Shown here one piece after another: positions 24,521 through 37,060 of a DNA stretch of 64,000 nt (positions are counted from its first letter, which is position 1; each line of letters begins with the position of its first letter). The notes beneath the pieces were generated by a model. The model saw only the letters and a program-made list of their open reading frames with translations, had not been told where the DNA came from and did not search any database. Origin of the DNA: Trochalopteron elliotii (taxonomy: Eukaryota > Chordata > Aves > Passeriformes > Leiothrichidae); assembly GCA_024734555.1 (NCBI GenBank), contig JANPWX010000073.1, positions 1,922,465 through 1,986,464 of the forward strand, written 5' to 3'. Position numbers and translations under genes: made by a program.

Positions 24521-27500
24521 CAGTACAAATGTTAATGAACTTCAGGAGAATCTTTGGATCAGAGGAACTTGACTGCAATTACATCTCCTTAGCTTACGTG
24601 GGTATGCAGTTAATAATGTGAAATTAGCAATAAGGAAGGTAGATTCTACGTGGCTGACAAAGCTTTTGTTTGCATGGGTGTCTGGTGCAGCAGTAGAAGT
24701 CAGGGTGAGGTCAGCTGGAAAACAGCAACCTGTGGAAATGATAACCCTTGTAAATAATGACTCAGGTGCCACACAGTGTGTGGCATGTGGGGAGGCTGTG
24801 AGCAGGGTTGAGTCTAGTAGAGTATTTTCTGTCAGTTGCCCATCCCTGCTAGAACATGGATGGATTCAGCCATGGCCAAGCAGTTGGAGGGGAGACAGTA
24901 AGTGTGGCCTAGCTGCAGCTGATGGGAATGGCTCTTCAGCTCTTGGCAAGACGTTGACTGCCACCAAAATCCTCCAAAACTGATGCTGTGCAGCAGTTCC
25001 ATGCTAACTTCTCCATCATTATCAGCTCCCTAATTTAAAATAATAATAATAATCTGTAAAGCTCTGCAGGTGGTTGTCAAAGTACAATTTACATTTCAGG
25101 GCACATGCATTCTGTGGCCCTGTGCTTGACACATGTACACCATGGATCTCATCCACTTGCCTAGCTGCTGTCCTTTCCATGAAAAGAAAAAAAAATGAAC
25201 TAATAAAAAAATCACACAGAGGAATGCAATATAATGTTGTAGGCATTTTGTCACTACTTGGGCATGCACCTGGATCCTGGGGAAAACAGGTTTCCATAGG
25301 AGAGGTACAGTTTATGTTCTCAAAGAGATTCCAGGAGTTTGTTCAAGTCAGAGATGTTTGAGTCCAGCCAAGAGCTCGTATTGTTTCATAACTGTGGCAC
25401 TGTTGTTTTGTTTGATATTGGTCAAAAGTTACATGACTTTTTTACTTTTCAATTGGTTTGGGTTTTTTTCCTGCGGGAAGGTGAAGCCCCCTGCAGAGTC
25501 TCATGATGTGCTGAAAACTTACTTTGGTTTACCTATAGAACCAAGGATATAATTGCTAAAAAAGCCATAAGGATGAATGTAATATTTATAAAGTTAATGC
25601 ACTGGTCTTTGAATGTTCCGTGCTTCTGTAACATCTGTCATGTATCAATATAATAGTCACTGAATTTTTCATGACTCCAGAATATCACATCTGCCATGCC
25701 CCTGTCTAGCAGCCTACTGCCTGGAATGGTCAAAGTGCCCCCTTTTCCATACCCACACTTAATGTAAGGTGTATACCCACCCCAGGTGGGATGAAGGCCT
25801 TCCTGACTCCAGTATGGGTGTCACTCTTGCACGAAACTTCATCAACTGATTCAGAATTCTCACTTGACAAGTATTTTTCCTTGTAATATTACCTGGTCTT
25901 TAAATGCTACTCAGACAGTTTTTAAATGGGCTTTAACTCTTTCAGCCCTTGTCTGTCATGTCTTCCTGATGTTCCCTTCTCTATCCCTATGAATGTTGCA
26001 AGGTACAGACTCAGGTGCTTCTTCCTTCTTTATATAGACTTCTGCAGCACAGACATATCTCACCTGGGAAACAGACACTGCTTTTAATTAGTAAAGGGCT
26101 ATCCTCCTCTCTGTTTTAGTGCAATATAATGCATCACTTCAGCTTACTTTGATTGCTGCTCCATTTTAGGGACCATTTTCCTTATACCCAAGTCTAGGTA
26201 CAAACACTGTTGGAAGTGGAAGAAGTTATCTGAGGAACTTTGCTTCCCTATCCTCATCACTGGTACTGTAATGAGCTATCACTCAGATTGGAAACAGGTT
26301 GAGAAGAGCAGACCAGGACACAGAATGGTATCCTTGGTGTTGTACAAAAGCTGTTTCTGAGCAATAGCATCCCAAACTCCCTATTCTATTAGCTTTTCCA
26401 TCAGAAGGCAACTGTGTGCCTATGGACATGAGGAAGGAGCAGAATTTGTTTCCCCCAGCTTCTCTAAACCCTACAGTTTGCTACTGATGATGCTACCCAT
26501 CACAGGTTTTGAAAATGCTTGTAATGAAATTGTTTGCAGTAGCAAAGAGCTGGACTTGATCCAGAGATACTTTACAGACCAAAGCTGGTTTAGACTAAAA
26601 TATTGCTTTCTAGTGTAGTTAGCAACACTGAAGTCAGTGGGGGGAAAAAAAGTATAGCTGTATGAGATTCAAAAGATTAGGTGCATTAATCCAACACACA
26701 GGGTAATGTTCAAGTTGAATATCTAAAAATAGGGTACTTTTCAGAGTGTTTACTACTGCCTTCTCTCTGCCTTGAGGCCCCTTGGTGGTGTCTTGCAAAG
26801 AGTAGGAGCTTGAAAGGTGGTTGGGTTGTCTTGGAAATGTGAACTGGAGTCCCAGTATGTGATAGTGTCTGGCTGTGATCAGCCTGTGGAGCCATTTGGG
26901 GCTGCAGCCTTGTGAAGCCCCGCAGTGTGAGGAATGGTGTGTTGGGGGAAGTTTGCTGGGTAGCAGGCTGGATATCTGGACATTAGCCTACAGTATCCAC
27001 ATTTAAAGCCCTTTATTAATAGAACCTAATAAAGGTTTGAAAGAGACACTCTGGTAAGGCTAGAGGCCTGATCTAACAATAGTGGGAGAACCTGAAGTGA
27101 ACAAGAATACAATCACTCTTACCTCATTGCTGACATCAAGGTGCCATTTGGCTTTGGGTGAGTTGGTTGTGATCTTGTAGCAAGAGCTCTGACTTAGGGT
27201 TTTGTGTATTTTTGCCTTGGTTTGTCTCTCTGCATCATGGAAATTGTGAGTCTCTGCAGTCACAAGTATACTAGAAAAACAATAAATTATAGCAGGAATG
27301 AGTGCTCCCTTCATTAACACCTCCCCAAATTATTAGTAGTCATCACTTTGAAAATAGGGGACCAGGAGGCTGACATCTGTCCTCTGTCATCAGAGTATGC
27401 TGTGGTTTTCGGGAGTTTTGCTGTAGATTTTGTAGGCCAAACAGTTCAGGGAAAATACCAAAGGTTAAAGAGGAGGAGATGGCTGCTTAAATTGGGGGAA

Positions 27501-27964
27501 ACATTAAAAGCAATTAATGTAGAGAAAGAGTAGTTCATCAACAGCAAAGCAGGTGAAGTCCCGGCTGGCCAGCCAGCTGTCTGCATCCATCACTGTTCAG
27601 CACCTGCACACAGACATTTTGCTGTGCATATCCCACAGCTATTTGGTACTAAGGAGAGGATGCTTGGAGAGAAGCAGAGACAGAGAACAGCAGACATTTG
27701 AAGGGAATTTTGGATAGATGTAGGAAGAAAAATATCACACCTTCTGGCAAAGTTGAAAAATAAGGTAGGAGCACCAGGAGCTGGGCACTGGGAAGTGTCT
27801 TCCACAACATTAGGTCGCTCAGAGGGGGAAGGAGGCGAGTAGTTGTACTGTGGGAGATTGTCCTTCCCTTTCGCACCCCTGTGTGCAGGTTGAGGATGAA
27901 TAGCTTTCTACATCCTGTAAGGATGATTGCTGCTATGCTATGCCAGTTGCATGGCTGCCAACCT
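24521..27964. other. Noncoding stretch, nothing recognised
   Basis: Unique sequence with open frames up to 121 codons that match nothing known to me. No transposon or RNA gene recognised. Confidence 0.7.
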
Positions 27965-28160
27965 CTTCTAATTTGCATGTAATGTATGGCAAAGCCATAA
28001 TGTCATTACATTGCATAGATGTTGCCAGAGACCACATTCAGAAGCCTGCTGTGAAGTTTCTGGCTCTGACTACACAGCATTAGTTACCCCATAAGCCCCT
28101 TTGGCACTGAGCTTCCCAAATCAAGTCCAGATGCCAATTACTTTAATGAGGCTGCAGATT
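27965..28160. promoter_or_regulatory. Candidate element with octamer and imperfect inverted repeat
   Basis: ATTTGCAT (reverse octamer) at 27971-27978 overlaps an inverted repeat. The left arm is 27974-27990. The loop aaa is 27991-27993. The right arm is gccata at 27994-27999 and cattacattgca at 28004-28015, interrupted by atgt. The surrounding 150 bases are free of repeats. Confidence 0.3.
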
Positions 28161-30539
28161 CTAAAAAGGACACCCCACCCACACACCTTGCCCCTGGCTA
28201 CTGTTTCCCTGGGAGGAGGCATAGGCAGTTTTGACAGACACTTATTTTTTTGCAATGAAGCATGCAAGAACATCTGGGAAAAGAGGGGGACTTCACAGTT
28301 GTCTGTGGCTGAGAAGAAAAAGGCAGCTTGGTGCAGCTGACTTGGATGTCTTTGGCTGACAGATATGATGTGAGTTGTGGCTCCTGAATGCAGAACAGCC
28401 CGGTGCCTTCAAAGCACACCAGATGCAGAGGTATCAATTTCCTGGAAATGTTGCTGTTTTTCAGCTTCCTTCTTGTTATTAACATTATAGCCTCAGCAGG
28501 GAATCTGGATGTGAGGTAGGGACACAGTTAGGGAAGGTCTGGGTTGAGGATGCTGGCTATCCAAGTGAAGGGTTTGCAGCCATGCCTGTGGATGCTTGGA
28601 GGGAGCTCGGTATGGACTGGCCAGGATTTTGTTGTGCTAAGCTCTACCAGAGGCAAAGCCCTCCATGCACATGCCTACAGGGGCTTAAAAATAGGCTTTT
28701 GCTTCAGCTCTCACAACTATGGGTCTGGCCCCCTTTTACCAAAGGGGAAATTGCATATTTTGGAGGAGGTCACAGCATGTGTGTTCTTCCCCACGTTCAG
28801 TCATTGGAATGCAACACAGACCCTCAACATCAGAGAAGACTCACCCCAGCCACCAATGGGTGATCAATCCTCAAATCTGTGAGGATTGCCAGATCCATCC
28901 TTTCCAGGCACAATTACCATCCAAAGGCATACAATTGCATCTCCATTGCAAACACTGGGACAAGAAAATTCCATTTTGTTCAGATCTTTTGATTTGTTTT
29001 GTGTAGCACAAGAGGACACTGGTCCATAATCACAGAGTCTGAGTGCTGCTGCAATCCATCTGTTGAGATGGTGACAGCTGTGCACAAATGAAAGAAATCC
29101 ACTGAAATCACTGGAGTTGTTTCCACTCTCATAGGACTGAGGCCAAGGTGGGAACAGGGATCAGAGTAACACTGTGATAGTGGAGTGATTCATTTCCTCT
29201 GCCTATGCCTCAGTTTCTCCATCTGTGAACCTGTTGAGGACATATGTTTCTTATGTTGTATTGTATATTTGAGATTGCTGTATTGTCTGCAAAGGTGGTT
29301 GTAATCCTCAGATGTTGTGGGAGTGGGGAAGATTATCATCATTATTTCTGACAGGCAGCTATAATTCATCTTTGCTTACCAGACCCCTATGGTAGTTTTA
29401 TTGTGAAATGAGTAAAGGTTATTTCAGCCTGGGAATCATGTGAGCTTATTTGTTGTTGAGCCTGATAATAAATTGGATCCAGATAGTGTTGCCTCAGCTG
29501 TGCAAACAGAGAAAATTTTATGTTCCTTAATTTAATTTGTGCTTTCTATTTCACACTATTTGTATTCTCTCAACGTCTGAAAACATTTCTTCACCATTTG
29601 ATCTTGACTTTTCCCATTTGATGAATGGTGATTATTTCCTTTTTTCCTTTCCTGAATTTTTTCTCTGTTTTGTATAAAATATGAAACAATGACTTAATTA
29701 AGTCAGTCTCTTGAAAGTAAAGCTTTTTCAAGTTATTTTAAGCTCCCTCCACTGGAGGCTTCTGCAACAGCATTGGAGAATGTAATAACTTGGGATAAAT
29801 ACCACTGGACTTGGTTTTATGCTGTGCATTCCTGTAAGAATCATATAAAAGCAAGGTGGTGTTTATTTTTCCTTAGGTCTAGCATTTTCTGTGATGGGAT
29901 CTTCAAGTATTTGACATACACTAACAGCTTAAGCCTCACCACAGACTTTTGGGAAGCAAATACAGTACTTTCAGGGCAAAATATATGGCTCCTGTTAAGA
30001 AGCAACCTTAAGGGTTGGACCAAGGAACAGGATGAGAGGAGAAATGCAGGATCATGGTGAAAGCTGCAGAGAAGTTTTTTGCACCATTTTGAATGGACAG
30101 CAAATGTACCAGCAGAAGAGAAGGTGGTAATTGTCCAAACTGAGAAAGACAGAAAAAGGAATCAAATGAAAGGCTCACAGGATTGAATGAAATAAGTTCA
30201 CAAAATACAAGTATTCATCACCCCACCTTTCCTCCTTCTATCCCATGCCTTCTGCTCAGAAGGACTTTTTAAAATCCTGTTGCATGTTTACCTGCAGTGA
30301 AATCACTCTTGGAAATCTGCTGCTTGGAGCACTGCCTGCAGTAAATGTTGCTGCAGGCCACCCTGGCCCTTCTCACTTCTGCACAGAGGCTTGGGAACCC
30401 TCCCTGTGCAGGGAGAGCTTTGCAAAGGTGTGGGTGAGGGTGCAGAGAGAAAGCTGCATCTCGTGGTGGGTTTTCTTCATTTTTGTGTACAGCTTCTACC
30501 AGCTGTGCAGTAAACCAGTATTGATGAAAGAGGTCATTT
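28161..30539. other. Noncoding stretch, nothing beyond a MIR-like piece
   Basis: No supported exon. The MIR-like fragment at 29188-29240 is the only recognisable item. Overlapping open frames at 28544-29006 are short and unrelated to known families. Confidence 0.7.
29188..29240 (+). mobile_element. MIR-like SINE 3' fragment
   Basis: The text atttcctctgcctatgcctc followed by agtttctccatctgtgaa is close to the MIR block around the tgcctcagtttcc motif. Divergence before and after hides the element borders. Confidence 0.5.
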
Positions 30540-30850
30540 ACCATCAACTTATTTAGTTTTCTGCAATGAGCTAATGTTTAATTAATGTGCAATAACTTTT
30601 GTGACCAAATGTATCCTTTTAGATTTACTATAGGGGACAGTCAGAAAATCAACTTAAGTGGCCAATGACTGCAAATGTATTTATTAAGGTTTAAACATGT
30701 GTAAATGAGTTTGTGCTTATTTGCAGAGCTGTTAAACTACAGTAAATATGCTATTTGTCAATTGGTGGTTAATTAACATCCATTAGTTCTCCATTAAGAA
30801 CACAGTTTGGTATCTGAATTTCCTTGCTTTAGTACTAACTGAATTAGGGC
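30540..30850. promoter_or_regulatory. Candidate conserved element with two TTAATTAA sites
   Basis: TTAATTAA occurs at 30578-30585, and again inside the palindrome GTTAATTAAC at 30768-30777. They are joined by motif-rich text such as gactgcaaatgtatttatta and ctacagtaaatatgctattt. No repeats or open frames. This block has the strongest conserved-enhancer look in the left 48 kb. Confidence 0.35.
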
Positions 30851-31610
30851 TGTATGTTTTCCTCTTCATACACAGCAGTTTTCAAAATTCAGTGCCAATC
30901 CTTGGAACTTACCTGCAAGGCAGGAGATTGAAAAAGGGAGAAGGGGTATTTTATTGCCCAATGTCACAGCTCCTATTTAGGAACTAGGCAGCTTCCTTCT
31001 TCACATATCTCCCAGACTTTTGTAGCCAGTGCAAACTGAGGAGTTGTCCCAGGTATTTATGACTTTGTGCCTCTGTGAGGATTTTAGGACACGTTAGTGC
31101 AAGAACTGCTAAGGCTTGCATGGACGGTGCAGACAGGGCCGATGGTTGGAGGTCCTGTTTAATCCCCAAAAAAATTCCCAGGGTTGACGTTCCTGAGTGA
31201 AGGCTTTTGGCGGCGAGGTACAGGGAGTATCCCCTCTCAGCCGGCCGCTATGCCAGCAAGCAACCACAAGGTGACACTGTCCCAGTACATTATTTATGTT
31301 TTGACAGAAGAACGTATATTAATACATTTCTCGTAAAAGATGGTTCTCAGCATCAGTGTCTGCTCCCTGTTTCCTAACTAGAAATTAAAGGTCTGAGGCA
31401 TGCATCGTTCACTTGTTATATCTAGAAATTAGGGAGATTTTCAAACTACCTCAAATTTCAGATGGTGTAGTATGTTGCTTGCAGGTAGAGCTGGGGAAAG
31501 TCCTGTTTCTTCAGTTATGCAAATACACTAGTGGAGAAATACAGGCCTGAGAGGCTTTTTTACAAGCTAGGGTTTTACCCAGAAGCATCCATCCATCCAT
31601 CCATCCATCC

Positions 31611-31707
<97 letters not shown>

Positions 31708-34700
31708 CTTGAATGCTCTGCTTATTTGCTGGAATTGGTTTTGGATGGTTTCATTGAGTGAGGTTGAGCTGTGCTATGTAGAGTTAATAAGTACTGCTGT
31801 AAACCTGACACATATGTGAAAGTCTAATACAATAAGCATCTAGGAATGGGGCACCATATAATGTCTGTCAGGTTTTATAGTCAGACATGGTATCAGAAGC
31901 ATCTGTGGGAAAACAAAAAAATCTGTAAAGTACACTAAAATCCAGTTAAAATATATTTTTGTAGGAGCAGACTTTGGACCTGATTTTCCCCAGGTGGATG
32001 TTCATTTACATATGGCCATCCTGATTTACCAGGTCAGGTTTAAATAGTTAACTGGGTTGTTTGTGTGTGTAATCATAAATAATCAGCTGAACCTGATACT
32101 GTTCAGTTGCCACATGCTCTGTGCCTGTAAACATCTACTTTGGTTTTAGTAACATTAGCTAAATTGGTAGAAATATTAACTGCTTCCTGTTGATTTCTCC
32201 CTCCTGAACTTGCAGTCTGCCTGTGGTTTGTTGATCTGAAATTATTAAAGGAACAGTCAGAGAAAACAACATAAATTTAATCAGCTCAGTCTTGTTTGAT
32301 CAGTCATCAAAGTCGCCCCTTCAGCAGCCTTGTAGTTGGGAGCAGCCAGATAAATTGTCCCTCTGTGTGTGTGTAAGGGGAGCACGAGTGAAGCAATGAA
32401 ACACTCAGGCCAGGTAAGGAGATGCAGTAAAGATAAACGGGCTTTTCTAGGAATGCACACACTTGTACAAGCTCCTCCTGGTCCCATTCACATTTCCAGC
32501 CTCACTAAGAAGGAAGCTTTTTGTGGTACTTGACATGGTAGCCAGGTGCCTTATCAATAAGCATCTGGATATGTAACTTCTGGCAAGTTATATTAGCAGC
32601 TTTGGTTTGAGGTGAGACACCTGTAAGTAGCAATCATGACTTGATCTCCTCTTCCCCAACAATTCTAGAGGCAGTGAGGAGTATTTTGATGACGTTTTTC
32701 TGCAGAACATCAAGGCAGGCAGGGCCAGCCTTAGGGAAGGATGGGTACAGGCAGTGCCTAACTAATGGGAGTTATTAAGTTCAGCAGGGAAACATGAACT
32801 ACAGCTCCCAGGAGGCATTCCCTTCCCACAGGCAGATGTATTGTTGAGAGACTCAAACCAAAATGCACTAAATTCAGAATGGCAAAACATTTGGCTCCAT
32901 CGAAAACAGCAACATTTCCTAATCAACCTTGGCATGTTATTTAAGCATTCTTGATTTTGGATTTTTTTTTTTAATATTTCAACTCTTATCTCTAATTTAG
33001 GATTAATACCTGTGATGAAGTTGTTGGAATTTTCCACAAGGAAGAAGTTCTGATTTGTTTTTTTTTTCTGAGCTCAGCTTTAAAAATTGAGGTAGCTGCA
33101 CTTGTTTCTGTGAAGTGCTTTGATATCCATGGATGAAAAGAACCATAGAAGTGCTAATTATTGTCATACTGGTTTTAATTATTCTGTCGTACTGAAGGAG
33201 CAACTGCCAGTTTTCAGCCAGCAGTATTTTTTTACGAGATGTTGTCCAGTCCACAGTTTTCACAGAAACAGTCAGATACTTCTTTTTAATTGTTGTAAAA
33301 GAAAGAAAAAAAGAAAATCCTCTCCCTCCTCAGCAGCTGCTACAGTTCTCTGATGGAAGTTCAAATCTGCCTGCATTTGTACAGGGTATTAGTATCAGGA
33401 TGGTAATGAAGAGAGGAGAAATGGAAAGCTGCAATTGTTAGACGTTGAAAAGAAAACAGTGGGAAGAGCTAGCAAGGGTGAGAAGCTCTGAAATTTGCTG
33501 TCTACAATGATTTAAAGTGGAAAATGTGCTTCCCAAAAATTCGGGAAAGGTGCGATTTTTTCACCTCTTTTATTACGGCTGTTCCTGTTATTTATTTGCA
33601 GTACATTTTATTCTTTTTCTGGGAAGTACTGTATTTCCAGTCAGCTCAGAGCAACTCAGCTGAACTGTTTAATTCAACCAGTTTGAAGAAAAACTTTGTT
33701 TACCCAGCAGTATCACCAGCCCTCATGAGAGCTGTAGTTTAAAGGCCTCAGTGCTCTTATCTTTTCAGCCATTCTTCCTGGCTGTGCTACAACCCCCCTA
33801 AGGCATCCCTTGTTTCATCCAAGGCCAGTGTCATGTCAGAGGAACCCCACGGCTACACTGGAGGAATGTTTATCCCTGCAAAACTACCCAGCAAAAATCT
33901 GAGTGGTTTCCCAAAGGTACCTCAGCAAAGGCAATAGCACCTGGTGAGACAGTACTGGCTGGAGTTTAATGCATGAGGGAGGTTTTAGGGCCAGGCAAAC
34001 AGACACACACACACGCTTATCTGGTGTGTTCTGTCCTCCTGGTGGAACTATCAGTGCCGTGATTTCACTGAGGAAAAGGAACCATGCAGTGACTACCTGT
34101 TAGTGAGCTACAACCCAAATAGGAACCAGGACATCTCTGGAAATGGTCTAAATCTGTTCATACTACACAGCCATTCCCAGGGGAGAAGAAGTTGCCCCCT
34201 AAGTAAGGACATCATGAGTAGGTAACTCAGCTCCAGGTGTGCTGCGCTTTGGAGGAAGCTCTTTCTGTCTGTGCAATTTATGGGATTAAGATGAAGATGT
34301 GCAGAATGCTTCATAATTGCATTATTCCAATTTAAATAAAATGCATTTTCCATATTGCAGAAGATGGCACTTCCCTCACTGTCATGGCTTTGTGTATCCC
34401 TATGTCAGCAAACATATCTAGGACAAGCAGTGACTCTTCAGAACTGACACTGGACACTTGGTCTCCAGAAAAAAGTAACAGTGATATCCCTTTGGGGAAG
34501 AGACTTTCCTCCCTGGTCTGGCAAATGACACGTCAGACCACTAAAGCAGAGGGATTATTTGCTTTTCCCACATTTGTACTCTTTGTTTGCTTTCTGTTTA
34601 TTTCCAGTGATGTAGTCTAGTTCTTCAAAACCAACATGTGCAGCAAATGGAAAGCTAAACAAAGCCTTGAACACCCAAGTCCTTCCACACATATATTCCT

Positions 34701-35799
34701 TGTTTTAGTGTTAATTAAAAAAAAAAAAAAAAAAGGTCATTTATGTAAAAACCTTTGATGCAGCAAGCCATAGCATTGTGTTGGGGTTTATTAATATGAA
34801 GCAGAAAGATTTTGCCTGTCACTGCAGTTACTACTCAGTTGTTGCCTGAGGATTATGAGGCTTTTAAACAGATAATATGCAGTTATTTTTCCTGTTCTGG
34901 AGAGAGCCTGGTGGTTCTCCATGTGAGTTAGCTGTAAAGCAGAGGAAGCGCACACAGTGAATATGTCGCCAGGGCCTTAAGAGCCTCTTTTAGACTCTGA
35001 TGGTTTTTGGTGCCTGACTGGGTACCTCTGTGCCTCACCAACTATGTCTCTGGCTTGGTGACATCTGGGTAACTGTCCCACCTGAGCAAGTAAAATAGCA
35101 GAAGAAAAGATGACTTCTTCTTTGGCAACTTGAGTGGGAAAATCAGCACAAAAGAAGTGATGAATATGTGGGGACTAGCCCTTTCTCTTGAAGGGGCAGT
35201 TGGTATAGTTAACATGCTGTTGTATCTCAGAGGGCATTTTCTTTTAGAATTCATGCTGAAAACCTAAATTGAAGTAATGGAAAAGTAGCTTGTAGACTTG
35301 GTGAAATTCATACAAAATGCTGTCATTTAGGAAAGAAAAATCAGGATGGATTCACACAGGTATTGGGACAGGTAGCATTTTCTTTTCTACCCTTTGGTCA
35401 GAAGTCATGAACCAAAGCAAGACAATTTCAGGATGAGTCTCAGTTTGTCTGTGGGCATTGACATGCAGCAGTTGACATTCTGCCAACCTGCTGGCCAGCC
35501 TGCACATCCTTGTGCCGAGGAGCAGGCCCCTGCTATAAACCTTTGTTTCTCTGGTCAGAGGCACGTGGAAACGCGATGCTGAATGTGACACTACAAGAGC
35601 CAAAGTGCAGATGCAGCTCCCTGGCCTTGTAATCCTTTTGCAAAGAGTGTTTACTGGAGGAATGAAGAGATAGGAAGTACATTACCGCCACATCAGCAGA
35701 ATGTCAACTTAGGATGGCTTTGCCAACATAGCTAAACCTCTAGGTCGTTCTCAGGGGAGCTTTAAGGTGAAGCTGTCTTTGGGGGCGTATATTACCAGC
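30851..35799. other. Noncoding stretch with tetranucleotide microsatellite
   Basis: Apart from the microsatellite at 31587-31706 and poly-A at 34717-34734, nothing is recognised. Open frames are below 105 codons. Confidence 0.7.
31587..31706 (+). repeat. Compound tetranucleotide microsatellite (ATCC)6(ATCT)24
   Basis: Six perfect ATCC units are followed without a break by 24 perfect ATCT units. Purity of this length implies recent expansion and probable polymorphism. The open frame across it (poly Ser/Ile/Tyr/Leu) is an artefact of the repeat. Confidence 0.98.
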
Positions 35800-35990
35800 C
35801 TAATGAAAACAAGGCAATGTGATCTTAACATATGTTAAGCATAATGGCAAGAAGGAGCTTGAGGTTTAACTAACTGATTTTTAATACATCATGGAAGCAT
35901 GCTGCCTTATTTGTGCTAAGCTCTTAATACACATTAGCTAGTTAAATACATGTTCTTTGCACTTCTTAAGTCCCTATACGAACAGAACAA
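35800..35990. promoter_or_regulatory. Candidate element with 16-bp perfect palindrome
   Basis: CTTAACATATGTTAAG at 35824-35839 is a perfect palindrome centred on the E-box CATATG, the type bound by proneural bHLH dimers. It is followed by homeodomain-like cttaatacacattagctagt. Repeat-free. Function inferred. Confidence 0.3.
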
Positions 35991-36503
35991 GGAAGAATAT
36001 TTTTTTTAAAGAATATATATAGCAAGTTAGAATCCTAAATGCAGGCACTGATTGGAATTTTCCAAGGGTTTTTTTTTGTTTTTTTTTTTTTTTTTTTATG
36101 AATATAAATCTTACTGTGGGCTTTCTGTATTTTCTTTTGAGGATGTCTGATGAGGGAATAAGAAGAAACGTTTTTACATTGGGTTTTTCTTTTTTACTTC
36201 TTATTGCTTATATTCCAAATGTTGCTAAGAAATAATGAGAAAGCATTAATCATCTCTCTGGCTGGTCTAAGACAAAAGGAGAATCTACAAATCATACTGA
36301 ATGCTTTGCGGGGTTTTTTGAAACACTTCCTAGTCTTAAACACTATTTCCCTTTGCCTTCATTTTCCAAAGTTTTATATTCTGACTTAGTATTAATTGGC
36401 CGTAGTTGCTGTATTTGCCAGATGAGTCATCAAAACAGCTTTTGTATCTTTCAGAGGGATGTTAGAATTTGGCAATCTCTTCCACTCTGGTGAAATAATC
36501 AAG
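35991..36503. other. Noncoding stretch up to LTR
   Basis: Contains the poly-T tract and unique AT-rich sequence. No gene. Confidence 0.7.
36068..36098 (+). repeat. Poly-T tract
   Basis: A T run with one G interruption. Shorter poly-A runs occur at 5747-5764 and 34717-34734 with nothing recognisable attached. Confidence 0.85.
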
Positions 36504-37060
36504 TGTTGTGGTTTAACCCCAGGCAGCAACCAAGCACCACCTGCTGCTTACCCACCTCCCCCTCACCCCAGTGGATGATGGGAGAATCAGGGAAAAAAAA
36601 AATAAAAGTCATGGGTTGAGATGAGAACAGTACAATTGAAACAAAGTAAAATACCATAAAAATAGTAATAAAAAGAAGAGAGAGATAAAAAACCAAGAAA
36701 AACAAGTGATCCACATCTCAATTGCTCACCACTCACTGACTGATGCCAAACCTGTCCCCAAACTGCAATCAGCCCCTCTACTGGGTGACTCCTTGAGTCA
36801 TGTAAACTGAGCATGATGTTCTATGATACGAAATATCCTTTTGGCCAGTAGCAGTCACCTGTTTTGGCCATCCTTCTCACAGTTTCTTGTTCTTCTCACT
36901 TCCAGAGCATGGAAAATGGAGATGTCTTTGGCTTAAGGGAAGCACTAATTATCAACAACCAAAATATCAGTGTGTTATCAATATTATTCTTATACTGAAC
37001 CCAAAACACAGAACTGTTCCCACTACTGAGAAAAAACTTATTGCATCCAAAACCAGGACA
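36504..37060 (-). mobile_element. Solo endogenous-retrovirus LTR (ERVL-like)
   Basis: A block of about 557 bases starts with TG and ends with CA on the + strand. It resembles, in reverse complement, an LTR family I recognise from neoavian genomes: the tgtggtttaaccccaggc end, a gtcatgggttgagat segment, a gagcatgatgttctatgata segment and a terminal aaccaggaca. No gag, pol or env sequence is attached, so this is a solo LTR left by recombination. The flanking pentamers (tcaag, ctgag) do not form a clean target-site duplication. An AT-rich stretch (36590-36705) appears expanded or diverged. No intact TATA box is evident at the expected place. The class III assignment is from memory. Confidence 0.8.
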
